Part shown: piece by piece, positions 30,201 through 42,893 of the stretch | Layout of the letters: each line of letters begins with the position of its first letter | Position numbering within the stretch: the first letter of the stretch is position 1 | NCBI GenBank assembly: GCA_004335835.1 | Contig: RWJK01000634.1 | Coordinates: 1 to 45,903 of the forward strand | DNA: 45,903 nt | Source of the DNA: Scenedesmus sp. ARA3 | Lineage: Eukaryota; Chlorophyta; Chlorophyceae; Sphaeropleales; Scenedesmaceae | Reading direction: 5' to 3' | Position numbers and translations under genes: made by a program | The notes under the pieces: model-generated | Databases searched by the model: none | What the model saw: only the letters and a program-made list of their open reading frames with translations | What the model was told of the DNA's origin: nothing

Positions 30201-33200
30201 ATGTTTCGCCCCTGTACCACCGTTGCCAGCTTCAGCCTGGGGTGCAATCGCCAGGCCCTGCTGCACAGGCTGAGAGGACAGCCTCGAAGCCACGTAACGA
30301 AGGCTGGGGCTGCACCATCAGTTGCGCAGGACATATCTAAAGAAGCAATGGATCCGGGATTGGAGCAGGTGGTGCGCTGCATCCATGGCAGTGCCACCAA
30401 AGCAGCTGTGTACGTCACTGGTGGTGCTTCACAGGTGAGACAAGCATGAGCAGGCAGGCAGGGCAGTTGGCAGCTGCGCATTATCATCACAATGGGGCCG
30501 AGTACAAACCCCTGGAGCTTCTCAGCGGTCTGTTTCCGCAAGTTTAGTGTGGCTTGTGCAGGGCAGCAGCGCTGACGCATCAGGGGCTCCACCGGCAGCA
30601 GTGCAGGGGCCTGCACTTGCGTTCATACTGACATAAACGACAGTTCTTTGACGCATTCAGCATCAGCATTCCGTGTCAGAATTCTGTAACAAAAGGAGTG
30701 CAGGTGTCGCAGACCTGCCGTGCAGAGGAGTAAGGGCTCCTGCTTGCCAGTAATGCAGCCTGCTCGCCCTCAAAGTTCATCCTGCATCTCGCTGCTCGAC
30801 TCACCACGGTGCTGGTTGCACCTGCAGGGCGTGTCTTGGCTGATGTGCGTGCCTGGCGCATCAGCCACAGTGCTGGAGGTGGTGGTGCCCTACAGCAGGG
30901 GCAGCCTGGTGCAGCTGCTGGGCCAGGTGTGACGTGGTGTGGTGCTGCTGGGGGGAACGCAGAGTCACTGGATGCAGTGCACGGGTCGGAGCAAACTGCT
31001 TGGTGCACAACATTTGGGCTGGTCATGCTACGGGCCAGCTGGGGAGCTTGCTGGTAGAAGCACTGGCAGACAGCAACTACCAGCTGCAGCACTTCTTTCT
31101 GCGCTGCGTGCATTGCCTCCACCTGGCTGCCTACTGCGCTGCTGCGGCTGCCTCACAGGAGCCGGAGCAGTACTGCAGCGCTGACACAGCGCTGTCGCTG
31201 GCCAAGGCAGCTTACCAGCGCGCAGCAGCCCTCACAGCGTTTGGCACGCACGTGGTGGGCCTGGCTGCCACGTGTGCGCTAGCCAGTGAGCCGCCTAAGC
31301 GCGGCCAGCACCGGGCGTATGTTGCGGCGCACAGCGGCAGCGGCAGCCGGCTGCTGGCTGTGGTGCTGGCCAAGGGGGCGCGCAGCAGGTGGCAGGAGGA
31401 GCAGCTGGTGGGGCAGGCGCTGCTGCAGGTGGGTGGCTGGGTATGCAGGGGCGCCTTGTTACAATGAAGGCCTGGGCTTGCCCCAATGCAGGCAGCTGTG
31501 TCCTGTGTGCCATGGCCTGCTGAGCCAGCTGCTATGCTTTAGCAGCTGCAGGGCATGGGGAAAAGACATGCAGTGATGTATGCACACAGGTGTGAGGTAG
31601 TATGGCGCTGGTGTGCATGCCTGTTGGAATTGCAGAATGGTTTGAGACTTCAATTGGAGGGAGGCATATCAGTGACCATTCTTGGGTTTTGCCGCAGAGT
31701 TATACATACGTGGGCAGGAGGGTGCAAGTGCAGACGATGTGCAGGTTAGTGTTGCTGAAGTATGTACTGCATGCTGTGCGCACACTGCAGGTGCTGGCAC
31801 AAGCATGTGGCTTGGGCCCTGCCAAGCTGCCCCCTCTGCCACTCCTAGGGACACAGGCGGCTGCTCCTGCAGGGCCAGATGCAGACGCCGCTGATGCAGC
31901 AGCAGCAGCAGCAGCAGCCAATTTGCAGCTTGACAGCGGTGTCAACTCTGACAGCATACAGCCGCAGCAGCATGTTGTGCATGATGAAGTGCAGAGTGAG
32001 TTCTTGCCTGCGCCAGACCCGCTGCAGCAGCTGCTGGCGGGGCGCGTGCGGTGCGTGGAGTACAGCGGCGGCCGCGTGTTTGTGGACGCGCCGCGCTGCG
32101 GGGCCGGCATGCCCCGCGTGTACCTGCCTGGCAGCTTCAACCCGCTGCATGACGGGCACAAGGCGATGCTGGCTGCTGCTGTGGAGATGGCTGGGCCGGG
32201 CGCTGAGGGCTGCTTCGAGCTGACAGTGCAGAATGCAGACAAGGTGCGGGGGGCTTGCCTGAGGGGGAGGGGGATTTGCTGCTGCCCTGATGACAGCTGT
32301 AGGTGCTGCTGTTCGGGTGGCTGCCTGGGCTGAAGTTTGGAGTTTCACCTGCAAGATCTGGCATCAAGGCAAACCAGCAAGGCGCCCATACCTGCTGCTG
32401 CTGCTGCTGCTGCATCACTGCAGGGCCAGCTGGGGCTTGAGGAGGTGCAGGCGCGCGTGGCGCAGTTTGTGGCTGCTGGGCTGCCGCTGCTGGTCACACG
32501 TGCCACGCTGCTGGTGGACAAGGCGCGCCTGCTGCCCGGGGCCACCTTCGTGGTGAGTGGAGCGGTGTGGGGGAGGAGCAGGTGCATGCGCATGTGTTGG
32601 TGTTATCTTGGTGTAGTCAGGAGGCTGTTGGGGCAGCTGCAGGCAGGGGTGCATGCGGAGTTACTAGCATAGTATGGGACATGCAGCCGTACCCGCAGGC
32701 TGCAGCACAGCAGCTTCCGGTGACTCACTGTGGACAGTTTCAGGAGGGGCAGCCTTGCGTAACAGCTCCTTGCTTGCAGGAGAGGTCCAAGTGCTCTGTA
32801 AACAGATGCCGCCTGGCCTCTCACTGGCAGCCTTGGCTCGCCCATGTGCCTGCTCTCATGCTACCCTGCCTTCCTTTGCTTACCGGGTCGCCTGCCTGCC
32901 TCATGGATGCGCTGTCGGATCATCGCGTGCCTGCCCTGCCTGCAGCTGGGCTGGGACACTGCGGTGCGCATCGTGATGCCCAAGTACTACGGCGGCAGCG
33001 AGGCAGGCATGGCGCTGGTGTTCAGGGACTTCCAGCACGCCGGCTGCAGCTTCCTGGTGGCGGGCCGCGTGGATGACAAGGGTGATGGGCAGTTCAAGGG
33101 CTTGCAGGACATCGCGCTGCCAGCCGAGGTGGCTGGCCTGTTTGCAGGCATCCCTGAGGACAAGTTTAGGAGTGATGTTTCGTCGACGGCGCTGCGGGCG

Positions 33201-33218
33201 GCTGGCCAGGGCCTGTAG
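30201..33218 (+). CDS. CinA-like / nucleotidyltransferase fusion, organelle-targeted candidate
   Basis: Six exons (30201-30434, 30828-30926, 31159-31428, 31791-32243, 32424-32552, 32946-33218), all phase 0, give 485 aa. The N-terminus (MFRPCTTVASFSLGCNRQ..., Arg-rich with no early acidic residue) looks like a mitochondrial or plastid transit peptide, hence this start; an alternative is ATG 30348. The next part, VTGGASQGVSWLMCVPGASA and YSRGSLVQLLG, has the layout of the CinA C-terminal (PncC) amidase fold, but the ESCTGG-type catalytic Ser is not kept (YVTGG). Exon 4 holds GSFNPLHDGH (residues 315-324), the HxGH-type nucleotidyltransferase motif. Exon 6 ends with FRSDVSSTALR, similar to the ISSTxIR motif of NMN/nicotinate-nucleotide adenylyltransferases. 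The architecture matches the plant family I recall as Arabidopsis At2g01220. A role in NAD or related nucleotide metabolism is inferred. Confidence 0.86.
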
Positions 33219-33907
33219 GGCGGCAGCAGTAGCGCTGGCAGCAGTGTGAGCAGCATGGGGTGAGCTGTGCAGGTTGTTGGGGGTGTTGATGATGTGGCGT
33301 AGGCGCTGTCTTGGCGCTGCACTTTATGGCAGGATTCCGCGCATGTGGCTGCCAGTGAAGCGCTGTTCTTTTGTCTGTTTTTTGATGGTGCTGGCCCGAA
33401 TGATGTGCAATGGTGTGTTAAGAACTCAGCTGTTTGAAGCGTCATCCTGCGGCTGTGGGTCACAAGTTACTGAGAGTCAGGTCATGTGAGGTCATTGATT
33501 GTTGCTGGGAGCTGATCACGCATGTCAAGTTGAGCGGTTGCTGCGGCATGTTGCATTGTTACTGAGTTGTTGCAGACTGTCAGCTGGAAGTAGGTCTAGA
33601 CAGTCAGTTGGCGTCCAGCTTGATGTGTGATGGCTTGTGACGCACCTAGGGTTCTAGGGACTTGGCCCCCCACTACCCGTCTGCACAGCTGAGTAGTTTG
33701 GGTGGTGGGGTGCAGCAATCAGACTGTGTTTGATGGTCTTGCTCCATCCTCTTTTCTGTCTTCTGCTGTTGGAAGTTCATTTCATGGTATGCTTGGCACA
33801 CACACAGCTGGGCACTGCTCGCCCTTCTCAACCTGTGCTGCTTGCACCACGTCCAGACATGAAGGTTACGATGTAATGTCGCAGCTTAACTTCTGGTTGC
33901 TGGCGCC
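33219..33907. other. Intergenic: 3' UTR and upstream region of the modular-protein gene
   Basis: About 690 bp without a supportable coding frame. It is moderately T-rich, and there are no triplet tracts. Confidence 0.5.
33872..33876 (+). terminator. TGTAA polyadenylation signal candidate
   Basis: First TGTAA found after the stop at 33218, only about 30 bp before the predicted start codon of the next gene. If used, the transcription units nearly abut. Confidence 0.3.
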
Positions 33908-36900
33908 ATGATCAAGCGCGTCTTCAGAGAGGAGGCGAGAGAGCGGGATGTTCACCCACCGTGGCATGGTTCCATCGATGGAGCCATCGATGAAAAATAT
34001 GGAAGGACGAAATGTAAGGCAACCATGCTGTCTCAGGATGAGTGCCTACTGGTGAGTAGTTCGGTTCGCCACGTTCAGGCCTGATGATCATGGAAGGGTA
34101 GCAGCAGGCGTGAGTGCCGTTCGTGTACCTTGTTGAGTTACTTCTTCTGTGTAGGTGCTGGCTCGGGGCGGCGTGCTGCTGCCACAACGCCAGTACCGTT
34201 GATGCAGAATACACAGGCACAGCATACGACAGAATGTGAATAGTGCACATGCGGGCCACTGGCCACCCATGAGTAGCTGCTAGACAGCCACAGCAAGTGG
34301 GTGATGCACAACCAAGCACCATTCAGAGCGCCTGATGACTGTGCCGTTTCACTGAGCGGGTTGGCTTTCTGTGCTGTGTCGCTGCTTCAACAGAAAACAC
34401 CGCCGAAGCGCCAGCTCGACTTGCCACAGGCATTCATCAAGCAGTTTGTGGCTCCCCATAACAGCAGCAGCGATGGCGCAGAAGTGCAGCCGCTGTTGGT
34501 GCAGCTGCTGCTGGATGGCAAGCCAATTGCTCAGCCGCACCGCGTGCCAGTCAAATGGTCCAGGAACAGGGTCAATGAGAGGAGCGGGCAGATTAGCTAC
34601 AAGCACAAGCTGCTGCTCAGCGAAGCAGACATCGCGCTGCTGCCAGAAGGCGCGTACGTGCACGCAGTCAAAGGCACTGGGCTCGACAGCATCGCCTTGA
34701 ACTGCTGCACCCCCCAGCCGGGCAGCAGGCCGCAGCCCCAGCAGCCCCAGCAGCTGCCTGCCAGCAGCGCTGCTCAGCCGCAAGCCTCCGCGGCCAGCCA
34801 GCACACAATGTCATCATCCGGGCTGCTGGCTGGCAAGCGCAGGGTGCTGCAGGCGGCGCTCAAGGTCACCTCAGCAGCCGCCAAGCGCCAGCGCAGCCAC
34901 CCCCACCCGCACCCCCAGCCGGGGCTTGCAGGACAGCGGCTGGGCCTTGCAGGAGCGCAGCGCGCCAGCAGTGGGGAGCCACGGCTGCCAGTGCCAGGCG
35001 GGGGTGCTTGCAGGACAGCGACCCGCAGCAACAGGCGCTCCGCAGGCAGCCGCAGCAGCAGCAGGTGCTGCTTTGGCCACATCAGGGGCAGCAGGCGGCC
35101 AGCCGCAGCTTGACAGCGCTGCTCCTGCAAGGCAGGCGGCCGCTCCCAAGAAGCACACCATGGTGGGTGGCGGCTAGGAGCAGCATCAGTCAATGGCACA
35201 GCAGCAGTAGCTCCTAGTTGAGCTGAACAGTAGTAGCTGATGATGGTTGAGTTGTAAACTTGCGCTTTGAATAGCCTGACAGCATTGTGATGAGTCATCA
35301 GCAGTGCACTGCAAGATGAGCTACAAAGGGCAACTCCCCCCTGGTGAAATGCCTGCACCCTGCTGCCACCATCTCCTGCGGCTTGCTATGCTGCTCTCTT
35401 TTCCTGTGCAGAAGCAGAAGGTGGTCCCGACCACTACTGCGCTGCGAGTGCCGCAGCGCCTGGCAGCACGCCTGCTGCCGCCGATAGGCAGCAGGCAACC
35501 AGCAGTCGCTGTGCAGGTGCAGCTGCGGTGCAGACGCACTGACAGTGAGGCAGCTGCAGCAGCAGCAGCTGGTACATCAGCTAGCACAACACATGGGTGG
35601 TTCCAGTGCCAGCTGCAGCAGCAGCCGTCCACCACACGCCCTGGCAGCTACCTCTACAAGCTGTCGAGGGTGGAGCTGTCACAGCAGCTGGCGCAGTACC
35701 GGGGGTGTCACGCGGTGGCGGCCACGCTGCTGCAGGGCAAGAGCAGGCGTGTGCGCTACGAGCTGCGCTACATCGATGAGGTGCCAGCAGCCGTAGCAGC
35801 GCCTGCTGCTGCTGCAGGTCAGCCGCATGCCAGCAGCGGCGGCGGCGGCAGCAGCAGCAGGCAGCCTGGTGCTGATGGTGCTGCTGCACAAGGCCGGCAG
35901 GGCAGCGCCAGGGGGCAAGTATTGGGCAGGGCTGGCAGCGGCAAGGGATTTGCGGGTAGCGGAGGGGGTGCGGGTGCTGGTGGCAGCGGCAGCGGCGGCG
36001 GGCGTGCGCCAGGCGGTCGGGACACTGACGAAGCTTCTGCGCTGGCTGTTGTTGGCCCAGTGGATGAGGACAACTTCCTTGCTGTGGTGAGCCGCATGAC
36101 GCGCTGCTTCAGTTATGCATGTGCTACCATGCATGCTGCTTGATGCATTGCTGCTGCTCAAATGGTGTGCTGCCTGGATAAGCTGACTTCTCTGTGCTCC
36201 TTGCTCGCTGCTGGGCTAGTGGCCGTTTGCAGCGCACAACAACTGCTGCTTCTGCCTGCTATTTGCCGCTCTGCAGCGCCAAGTTCTGCGCAACCATTCA
36301 CCCATGCTGCCGGCGGGCTTTGTCAAGCGCTGCTTCCCAGACTTGGAGCGCAGGGATGTGGGCTTGTACCATCGGCTGGCAGTGGAGCTGCTGCTGCTGC
36401 CAGCCGGCGTGGCTGCGGCGCCTGACGTGACTGCCGCCACGCCTGGCGTGCAGCTGCTGCACAGCAACCTCGAAGCGCAGGTGCGTAAGAGCAGGGTTGA
36501 AATTCAGCGGGCTGCTGCAGTCGCACGCAGCATCACGGGGCAGCAGCAGCAGCAGGCGGCTGGTGAGGTGACTGCTGGCCAGGGCCACAAGCGCCGCTAT
36601 TACTACTCTATCAGCACCCTTGGCAGCGGCTCCATAGCAAACTTGGCCACAGGCGGCAGCGGCGACTGCTGGCTGGCTGGCATCAGCCGGCTGGGCAAAT
36701 GGCGGGTGCGGCTGATGCTGAGCCTGCAGCAGCCGGGCCTGGGGGCGCAGCGCAGCCTGCTGCACTCGCTCAGCGATGTGAGCCAGCAGGGCGCGCCGCA
36801 GCTGCAGGGTGCTGCTGCGGGTGTGGAGGCAGGTGGTGGCAGTGGTGGTGTGCAGCAGCAGCAGCAGCGGCAGGCAGAAGAGGAGGAGATGGACGCTGGG

Positions 36901-38319
36901 CCGTTTGCTGCTGCTGCCGCCGCTGCAGCAGCAGCATCGGCAGATGCTGATGAGGACGGCGATTATTTGTTGGACGCAGAATACGCAGATGATGATGCAG
37001 AGGATGCGGATGATGCAGACGCATGGGAGGGGCCCTCACAACCTGAGCAAGCTGGGCGAGCTGCAGCAGCTGGTGGTGTGAAGGAAGGAGAGCTGTGTCC
37101 TGTGGTGAGCCGGCTTGCTGCTCCATGCTTGAAGCGTGGCCATGCACGGGGTGGCTGCACGGGAGGCCGAGGCACATAAGTCGAGTGTCCCTGATTTGGT
37201 TTACACTCTGGCCTGCCTGTTGGAAGATTTGCCTCCATGTTCAGCGATGCAAGGCAGTAGCAGCTGTGCAAGTGGCCACAAGAACTGGTAAGGCCAGTAG
37301 AGAGGGAGTGTCCTCACTGCTGTCAACCAAGGAGCCGTGCTTCTGTGCGCTGCTGCTGCTGATGCTGATGCTGATGCTGCTTTGCAGGAGCAAAGCATGG
37401 TGAAAGGCCCTAGGATGCCGGTGGGATTCCTTCAGGCCAACTTCCCAGCCATATATGCCAGTGCAGGCAGGGGCTTGGCGACTGCTGTGCCCCTGGCCGC
37501 CAGCGTGGTGCTGCTGCCGCCACGTGTCGAGGGCCCCGTCGCTGCTGTGAAGCCGCTGCGCACATGGCCCTGCCCTGATGTGCTGGTGTGGATCAACTGG
37601 GATCAGGGCAGCACAGATCAGCAGCCTGACGGGCAGCAGCAGAAGCGCTACCGCAAGTGTTTCCTGGGCGGCGAGCACTTGAAGAAAGTGCTGTGTGAGG
37701 CAGCGGCGGTGGCTGGCGCAGGCCTCGACGAGGAGGATAGAGCGGCGGCTGCCGCTGCGTTTGCGGCTAGTGGCAAGAGCAGCGACCCTGCGATGTGCCC
37801 GCTGTGGCTGGTGGCGCTGCAGCGCAGCGGGCCCGGCGCGGTGACGCTGTTTGTTACGGGGCAGCTGCCCGCTGACACGCTGCAGGTCAAGCGCGAGCGC
37901 AGCAAGCAGCTGGCTGAGAAGGCGGCGGAGCGGCGCGCAGCAGCAGCGGCTGCTGGTAGCGGCGTCAGGCTTGGCAGCAGTGGCTCATTCAGCAGGCCCG
38001 GGTGCGACAACCAGTGGGCATGTGTGAAGCCGCTGGGACGCACAGCGTCAGCGCCAGCGCCAGGAGCCCACCCCGCAGCAGCAGGCGGCGACTCTGGCAC
38101 TGCAAAGCAGCAGGGGCAGCCGCCCCTGCCGCGAACACTGTCGCAGCAGCAGCAGCAGCAGCAACGGCAGACTGGTGCCAAGCGCGAGCTGGAGCAGGGC
38201 GCTGCCAGTGCATGGCTTGACCCACTGCTGCTGCCGCACAAGAAGCGAAGCAAGCTGGGCAGCAGCTTAGCAGCAGCAGCACCAGCAGCAGCAGCAGCAG
38301 GGTTGGGTGCTTCTGGCAG

Positions 38320-38352
<33 letters not shown>

Positions 38353-38514
38353 GCCAGGGCGTGCCCAGGCTGGCAGCACAGATCCACGCAGCGCTGCTGC
38401 AGATAGCAGAGATGCTGCGTTGCGGCTGCCTGCATTGCACGACAGGCCGCGCAAGCCGCTGCCACCTGGCGCAGGGCTTGGCGCTGCTAGGGGCCCTGGT
38501 CTCCCTCAACAGCC

Positions 38515-38551
<37 letters not shown>

Positions 38552-38563
38552 ATGCGTGCCAAA

Positions 38564-38594
<31 letters not shown>

Positions 38595-41279
38595 TTGCTA
38601 ACAGGAAACAGGCAGCTCACGCTGGTCTGGTTGGTGTGCAAGCCCAGCAGCTGCGGCAGCAACAGAAGGTGCCAAAGCTGCAGGCTGGCGCCAGGAGCGG
38701 CTTCCAGCTGTCAAGCCTGCTCAGCAACATTGGCACAGGCATGCACAGCAGTGATGATTGCGAGGATGGCTGGGAGGATCCAGCAGCAGCAGCAGCAGCA
38801 GCAGGTGAAGAGCTCCCTCCTGGCGGTGCGTGTCAAGGCAACCTGCAGCTTCTACAATCAGTCCACAGCTGTGGTGCCGCAGGCGACCAGAGCTGCGGGC
38901 AGCAGCGCGCTGTGGACAGCCAGGGGGCATTTGGCTCCCTGATAGAAGTCGCGGCCTCATCAGCAACGCGCTCTGTTGCCGGCCCATCAGCAACGCGCTC
39001 TGTTGCCGGCCCATCAGCAGCGCGCTCTGTTGCTGGGCCAGATATGCAGCACCACAGAAGCACGGCGCAGCAGCAGCCGCCTCCCCAGCAGCAACAGGCG
39101 GTGCCGCCACCACCGCCACCACGGGTGCCGCCACCACCGCCACCGCGGGTGCTGCAACCGCCGCCGCAGCGACTTGCTCCTCCGCCGCCACCTCCGCCAC
39201 CACCACCTCCACGCGCAGCAATTCCAGCAGCAGTGACAGCAGCAGATGCTGTGCAGCCAGCAGATGCTGTGCAGCCAGCAGATGCTGGTGAGGAGCGCCA
39301 CGCAGCTGTTGCGGCTGCAGCAACTGCAGCCACAGGCTCTGCTGCGCTGCAGCTGCGCGTTGACCGTGGCGAGCGTGGGCTGAAGCTGACACTGCAGCAG
39401 TGGCTGGCCTCACTGCCGGGCCTGGCAGCGACAGCAGCCTGGGCCAGCCTACTGCAGCAGCAGGAGCCACAGCAGCAGCAGCAGCAGCTGCTGCAGGTGC
39501 ATGTGGCTTTGCAGTTTGTGGATGCTGGCTCTGGTGGTGTGCTGGAGGGTCCGGAGAGGTGCCTGGTGCGGGTGAACCCTCGGGACTCGCCTGTCATGGT
39601 CAGGTGAGCAGCAAGGAGGTCGAGGCTGCAGAGGGCGTGGTGCAGCAGGTGCCACATTTGGCTGGCCAGCTTCGTGATCAAGTGCCAGTTGCAGCAGCAT
39701 GCAAAGCAACGGCGTGGCGCAGACCTTCATCTGTTTGTTGTTCGCACCTCGTAGTAAACCCTTGCCTGTGTGCTGCTGCTGGCGCAGGCTGCACAGCAAG
39801 TACCTGACAGCCTCCATGGCCCGGCTGCATGGCGCAACCATCACGCACTTGTCAGCAGCAGGGATTAGTAGCGGCCAGGAGCTGGTGGCGATGCATGTGG
39901 TGCAGGCAGGCGCAGCGCCAGATGCTGCTGACATCCAGCCGGATGATGCAGCGCAGGCACAGCAGCGCCGCCCCGTGCAGCAGCAGCAGCAGCAGCAGCA
40001 GCAGGCTGTGGCGCCCCCACCACCAGCGCCGCCATTGAAGCTACTGCCGCGTGCAGCGACAGCAATGCTGACAGAAACAGCCGTTGCACGGCAGCAGCAG
40101 CAGCAGCAGCAGCAGGAGCAGTGCAGCCCTGCGCATTCAGCGTCACCGCCGCTGCCGCAGTCTCCACCTCCAACGCCCCGCACGGCTGCAGCCATAGCAG
40201 CAGCTGCGTTGCAGCAGCTGCAGCAGCCTTCAGCGCTGCAGCTGCCAGCGCCACTGCCCGCGGCTGCATTGCCGGCTCATGTGGCTGCTGTGGCAGCAGG
40301 CGATGGTGGGGTGCAGCAGGCTTCGCAAGACGCTGCCTCCGGCTCAGCTGCTGCCACAGCTGATGTGTCAGCTCCTCACATTTCAGTTCTGCATGAACTG
40401 CAGCAGAGCGGGCCGCAGCAGTCACCGGCGCCTCTGCTGCAGCAGCAGCAGCAGCAGCAGTGTGCAGGCGCGCAGGAGTGCAAGTCTCAGCAGCGCCTGG
40501 TGCAAGTGAAGCAGGAGCCTCTGAGTGATGTGCCACAACTGCCTGCGTATGCGCTGGCACACCTGCAGCAGGCTCAGCAGCAGCAGCAGCAGCAGGGGCA
40601 GGTGCTGGTGAAGCAGGAGGGAGGCCTGGCTGCCCTGCAGCCAGCACAGCAGCAGCAGCAGCAGGTGGGGTTGGCTCAGTGTACCCCAGCCAAGCCAGAC
40701 TCTGCCGACAAGGCCAGCTCTGATGCTGACGTGAGCACTGCACCCTCCAAGTCTGCATTCGCCTCCGCCACAGCTGCTGCAGCAGCCGCTGCAGATGCTG
40801 GCGCTAGTGCAGCTGACCCGCAGGTGCCACCGCAACAGCAGCAGCAGCTTCTGCCGCAGCAGCTGTCTCTGGTATCTTCAGCGCCTGTCATCGCCACTGG
40901 TGCCCTCGCCACTCCTGCTGCGAGCGGAGGCGAGCCGTCGGGCACCTCTGCTGCTGCTGCTGCTGTGCTGCGCGGCTCAGCGCTGCCGCTGCTGCCAGAT
41001 GCTGGTGAGGTCAACAGCATGACCGGTGAGGTGGCTGAGGCGCTGCTGCAGCTGGTGGGTGCGCTGAATGAGCAGGATCTGCTGAGTGAGGAAAAGGCAT
41101 TGGGCCTAGGGGAGGCGCTGGCAGAGCTGCCTGGTGATGCTGCTGCGGCTGCAGTGTTTATGCGGTCAGCGTACAGGCAGCTGGCTGTGTGGGCGCGGCG
41201 CGGCTTCGGCAAGCTGGCGGCAGCGCTGCTGTGCAAGCGGCTGCTGCCGGCGGCGCAGCAGCAGCAGCAGCAACAGTAG
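33908..41279 (+). CDS. Unrecognised modular protein, five diverged repeats, about 2,018 aa
   Basis: Exons: 33908-34051 (48 codons ending exactly at GTGAGT), 34394-35162 (needs a 67-nt internal intron 34865-34931, or another correction, to restore frame), 35412-36086, 36277-37104, 37388-39603 and 39788-41279. Internal introns are phase 0 except the last. Exons 2 to 5 each open with a related segment: a short basic or Gln lead, then LPQAFIKQF, VPQRLAARL, LPAGFVKRCF or MPVGFLQANF. Each continues with a hydrophobic strand, a variable insert, a Tyr/Leu-rich stretch (SYLYKLSRVELSQQL in module 2) and a closing beta strand. A fifth, looser copy spans the exon 5/6 junction (LKLTLQQWLASLPGL to GQELVAMHVVQAG). 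Linkers are poly-Gln/Ala/Pro. The tail has two SUMO-type sites (VKQEP, VKQEG) and a helical C-terminus (AEALLQLVGALNEQDL). The LPxxF start and strand order faintly recall plant B3 domains, but I cannot confirm this. A nuclear role is possible. Confidence 0.65.
38940..39030 (+). repeat. In-frame 33-bp tandem repeat in exon 5 of the modular gene
   Basis: Three copies encode ATRSVAGPS / ATRSVAGPS / AARSVAGP (CGCTCTGTTGCCGGCCCATC in DNA). They are followed at about 39240-39290 by three AVQPADAVQPADA-type copies from an 18-bp unit. Both are young duplications inside coding sequence that keep the frame. Confidence 0.8.
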
Positions 41280-42893
41280 ATGTGGCTTGCTTTGAGCGCA
41301 TGCATGCTCCGACTGTGCAGCGATGCGGCGTTGTGCAGTGTCGGGCTGGCCGGGCAAGCAGGGGACTGGGGCGTATGTGTGACAGCGCATTGCACGAGCA
41401 GCACGTTGTGAATACCTGGACGCACTGCGTGTCTGGGTGCCTGGCAGATAGTCATTTGGTTTTTCTTTGGGGGCCGGCATGGGAAGTGTGCTGCCAATGC
41501 ATCTGCAACGCATGCGGTTGTTCAGGAGCCGTCACATTCTTGACACTTGTTGCCTACTTATTGGGTTGAACTGCAATCCCCTGTGACACTGGTTGCCCAG
41601 TGAGCCTGTCGTTGGCTTGAAAACGGGTTGTGTTCCTGTTGTAGGCTGCACAGCACCAACCTTGGCAGGGTGCCTGCCAATGTGTTGCCAGCGCAATGCG
41701 TGCGTATTCTTTGGTCGTATCGCCTGGTGTATGGCACTGGTTTCTGTGCCATTCAAGTGATGAAAGAAGGTGCAAAATCTGCGCGTCTGCACAGACTTAT
41801 AACCCTTTAATAAAGAGCAGAGGCTCAGCTCAGGCTGAGGTAGTAACCTGGTGAGCACTGCAGCAGCTGCTTGCACAAACGTAGGTGTGCTGAACAACGA
41901 ATGCATATGTCGTGCTGTGGAGCGTCTAGAGGGTCATCACTAGTACGATTTGCGCAGAAACCAAGCAGGTGGGCTGTTGCAGCCTCTGCAGCTGTCACCC
42001 AGCTGTTGGTGATCTTCACACGGCAGCACGTCTGCGCGGATATCGGCGATGTCATCAACGCAGATCGTCTACCAAAGCCTTACACAATCAACGTTGGCTG
42101 TAGCATGGTGATTGACGAGTTAGGCGTCAACAGCGTAGTGATAATCTACAGCAATAGTGTCACATGCCAGTATGTCTGGGTACCTGCACACAGGCCTTGC
42201 CTGACCCGTAAGAACGATACAGAACCAACTTTTTGCATCATTTTAAGAATTGCAGAGCGTACGGTGCTGAGAATTATGATCGGATCTACGGACCTCGCGG
42301 TATTTTCTTGTTAACTTCTCACCGCACTTGTGGTCGACAGCTTGTATACATGCTCTCCGTGTGTAGCACTCCGATAGCCACATGCACATACGTTGATGTA
42401 TGACTACTCAACACGATAGGCAAGACACAACCACAGCAAGACCAACCGGCCACCACTACTCATAGCTTAAAAGCACCGCTTTACAAAGTTCTCACCTGTC
42501 TGATCCATTTACCGGTGTTGAAGTGCGTATTCTGAGCGCCAGGTGACGTCCTCCTCAAGCAACAACAAGTTCTGCCTGGTGCAGACTGTCCGGCCGATTA
42601 CTCGAGACCGCTGTTGAGCGCGCACCCCCGAAGGTGAGACTGTTGCAAAGGCATTTTCAAACTGTGATGTGGGTGATGTGCCGATCGAGACCTATGGCCA
42701 GCCACACTTTAAGAGCAGCAGAGCAACACTGCCCACAGCAAGAACCTGCTGCCACGTGAGCGCTGCATGAATGACGTTCAGGATACCGGAATTACTTATC
42801 AAAGCTGTCTTGCTGTGGCTGCAGCTGCAGGTTGCGCGTGCCTCATACGCTACAGACAGGCCAGCACTGCTTCCAGCACAGGTGCCCTGCAGC
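41280..42893. other. Intergenic, about 1.6 kb
   Basis: Includes the 3' UTR of the modular gene (AATAAA at 41809; no nearby TGTAA seen) and the upstream region of the secreted-protein gene. A 147-codon open frame at 41871-42314 (+) has no recognisable domain and lies in AT-richer DNA. I do not call it. Confidence 0.45.

Noticed and set aside
41871..42314. 147-codon open frame (+)
   Set aside because: No domain, no coding-like composition and no splice support, and it lies in a less GC-rich region where such frames arise by chance.
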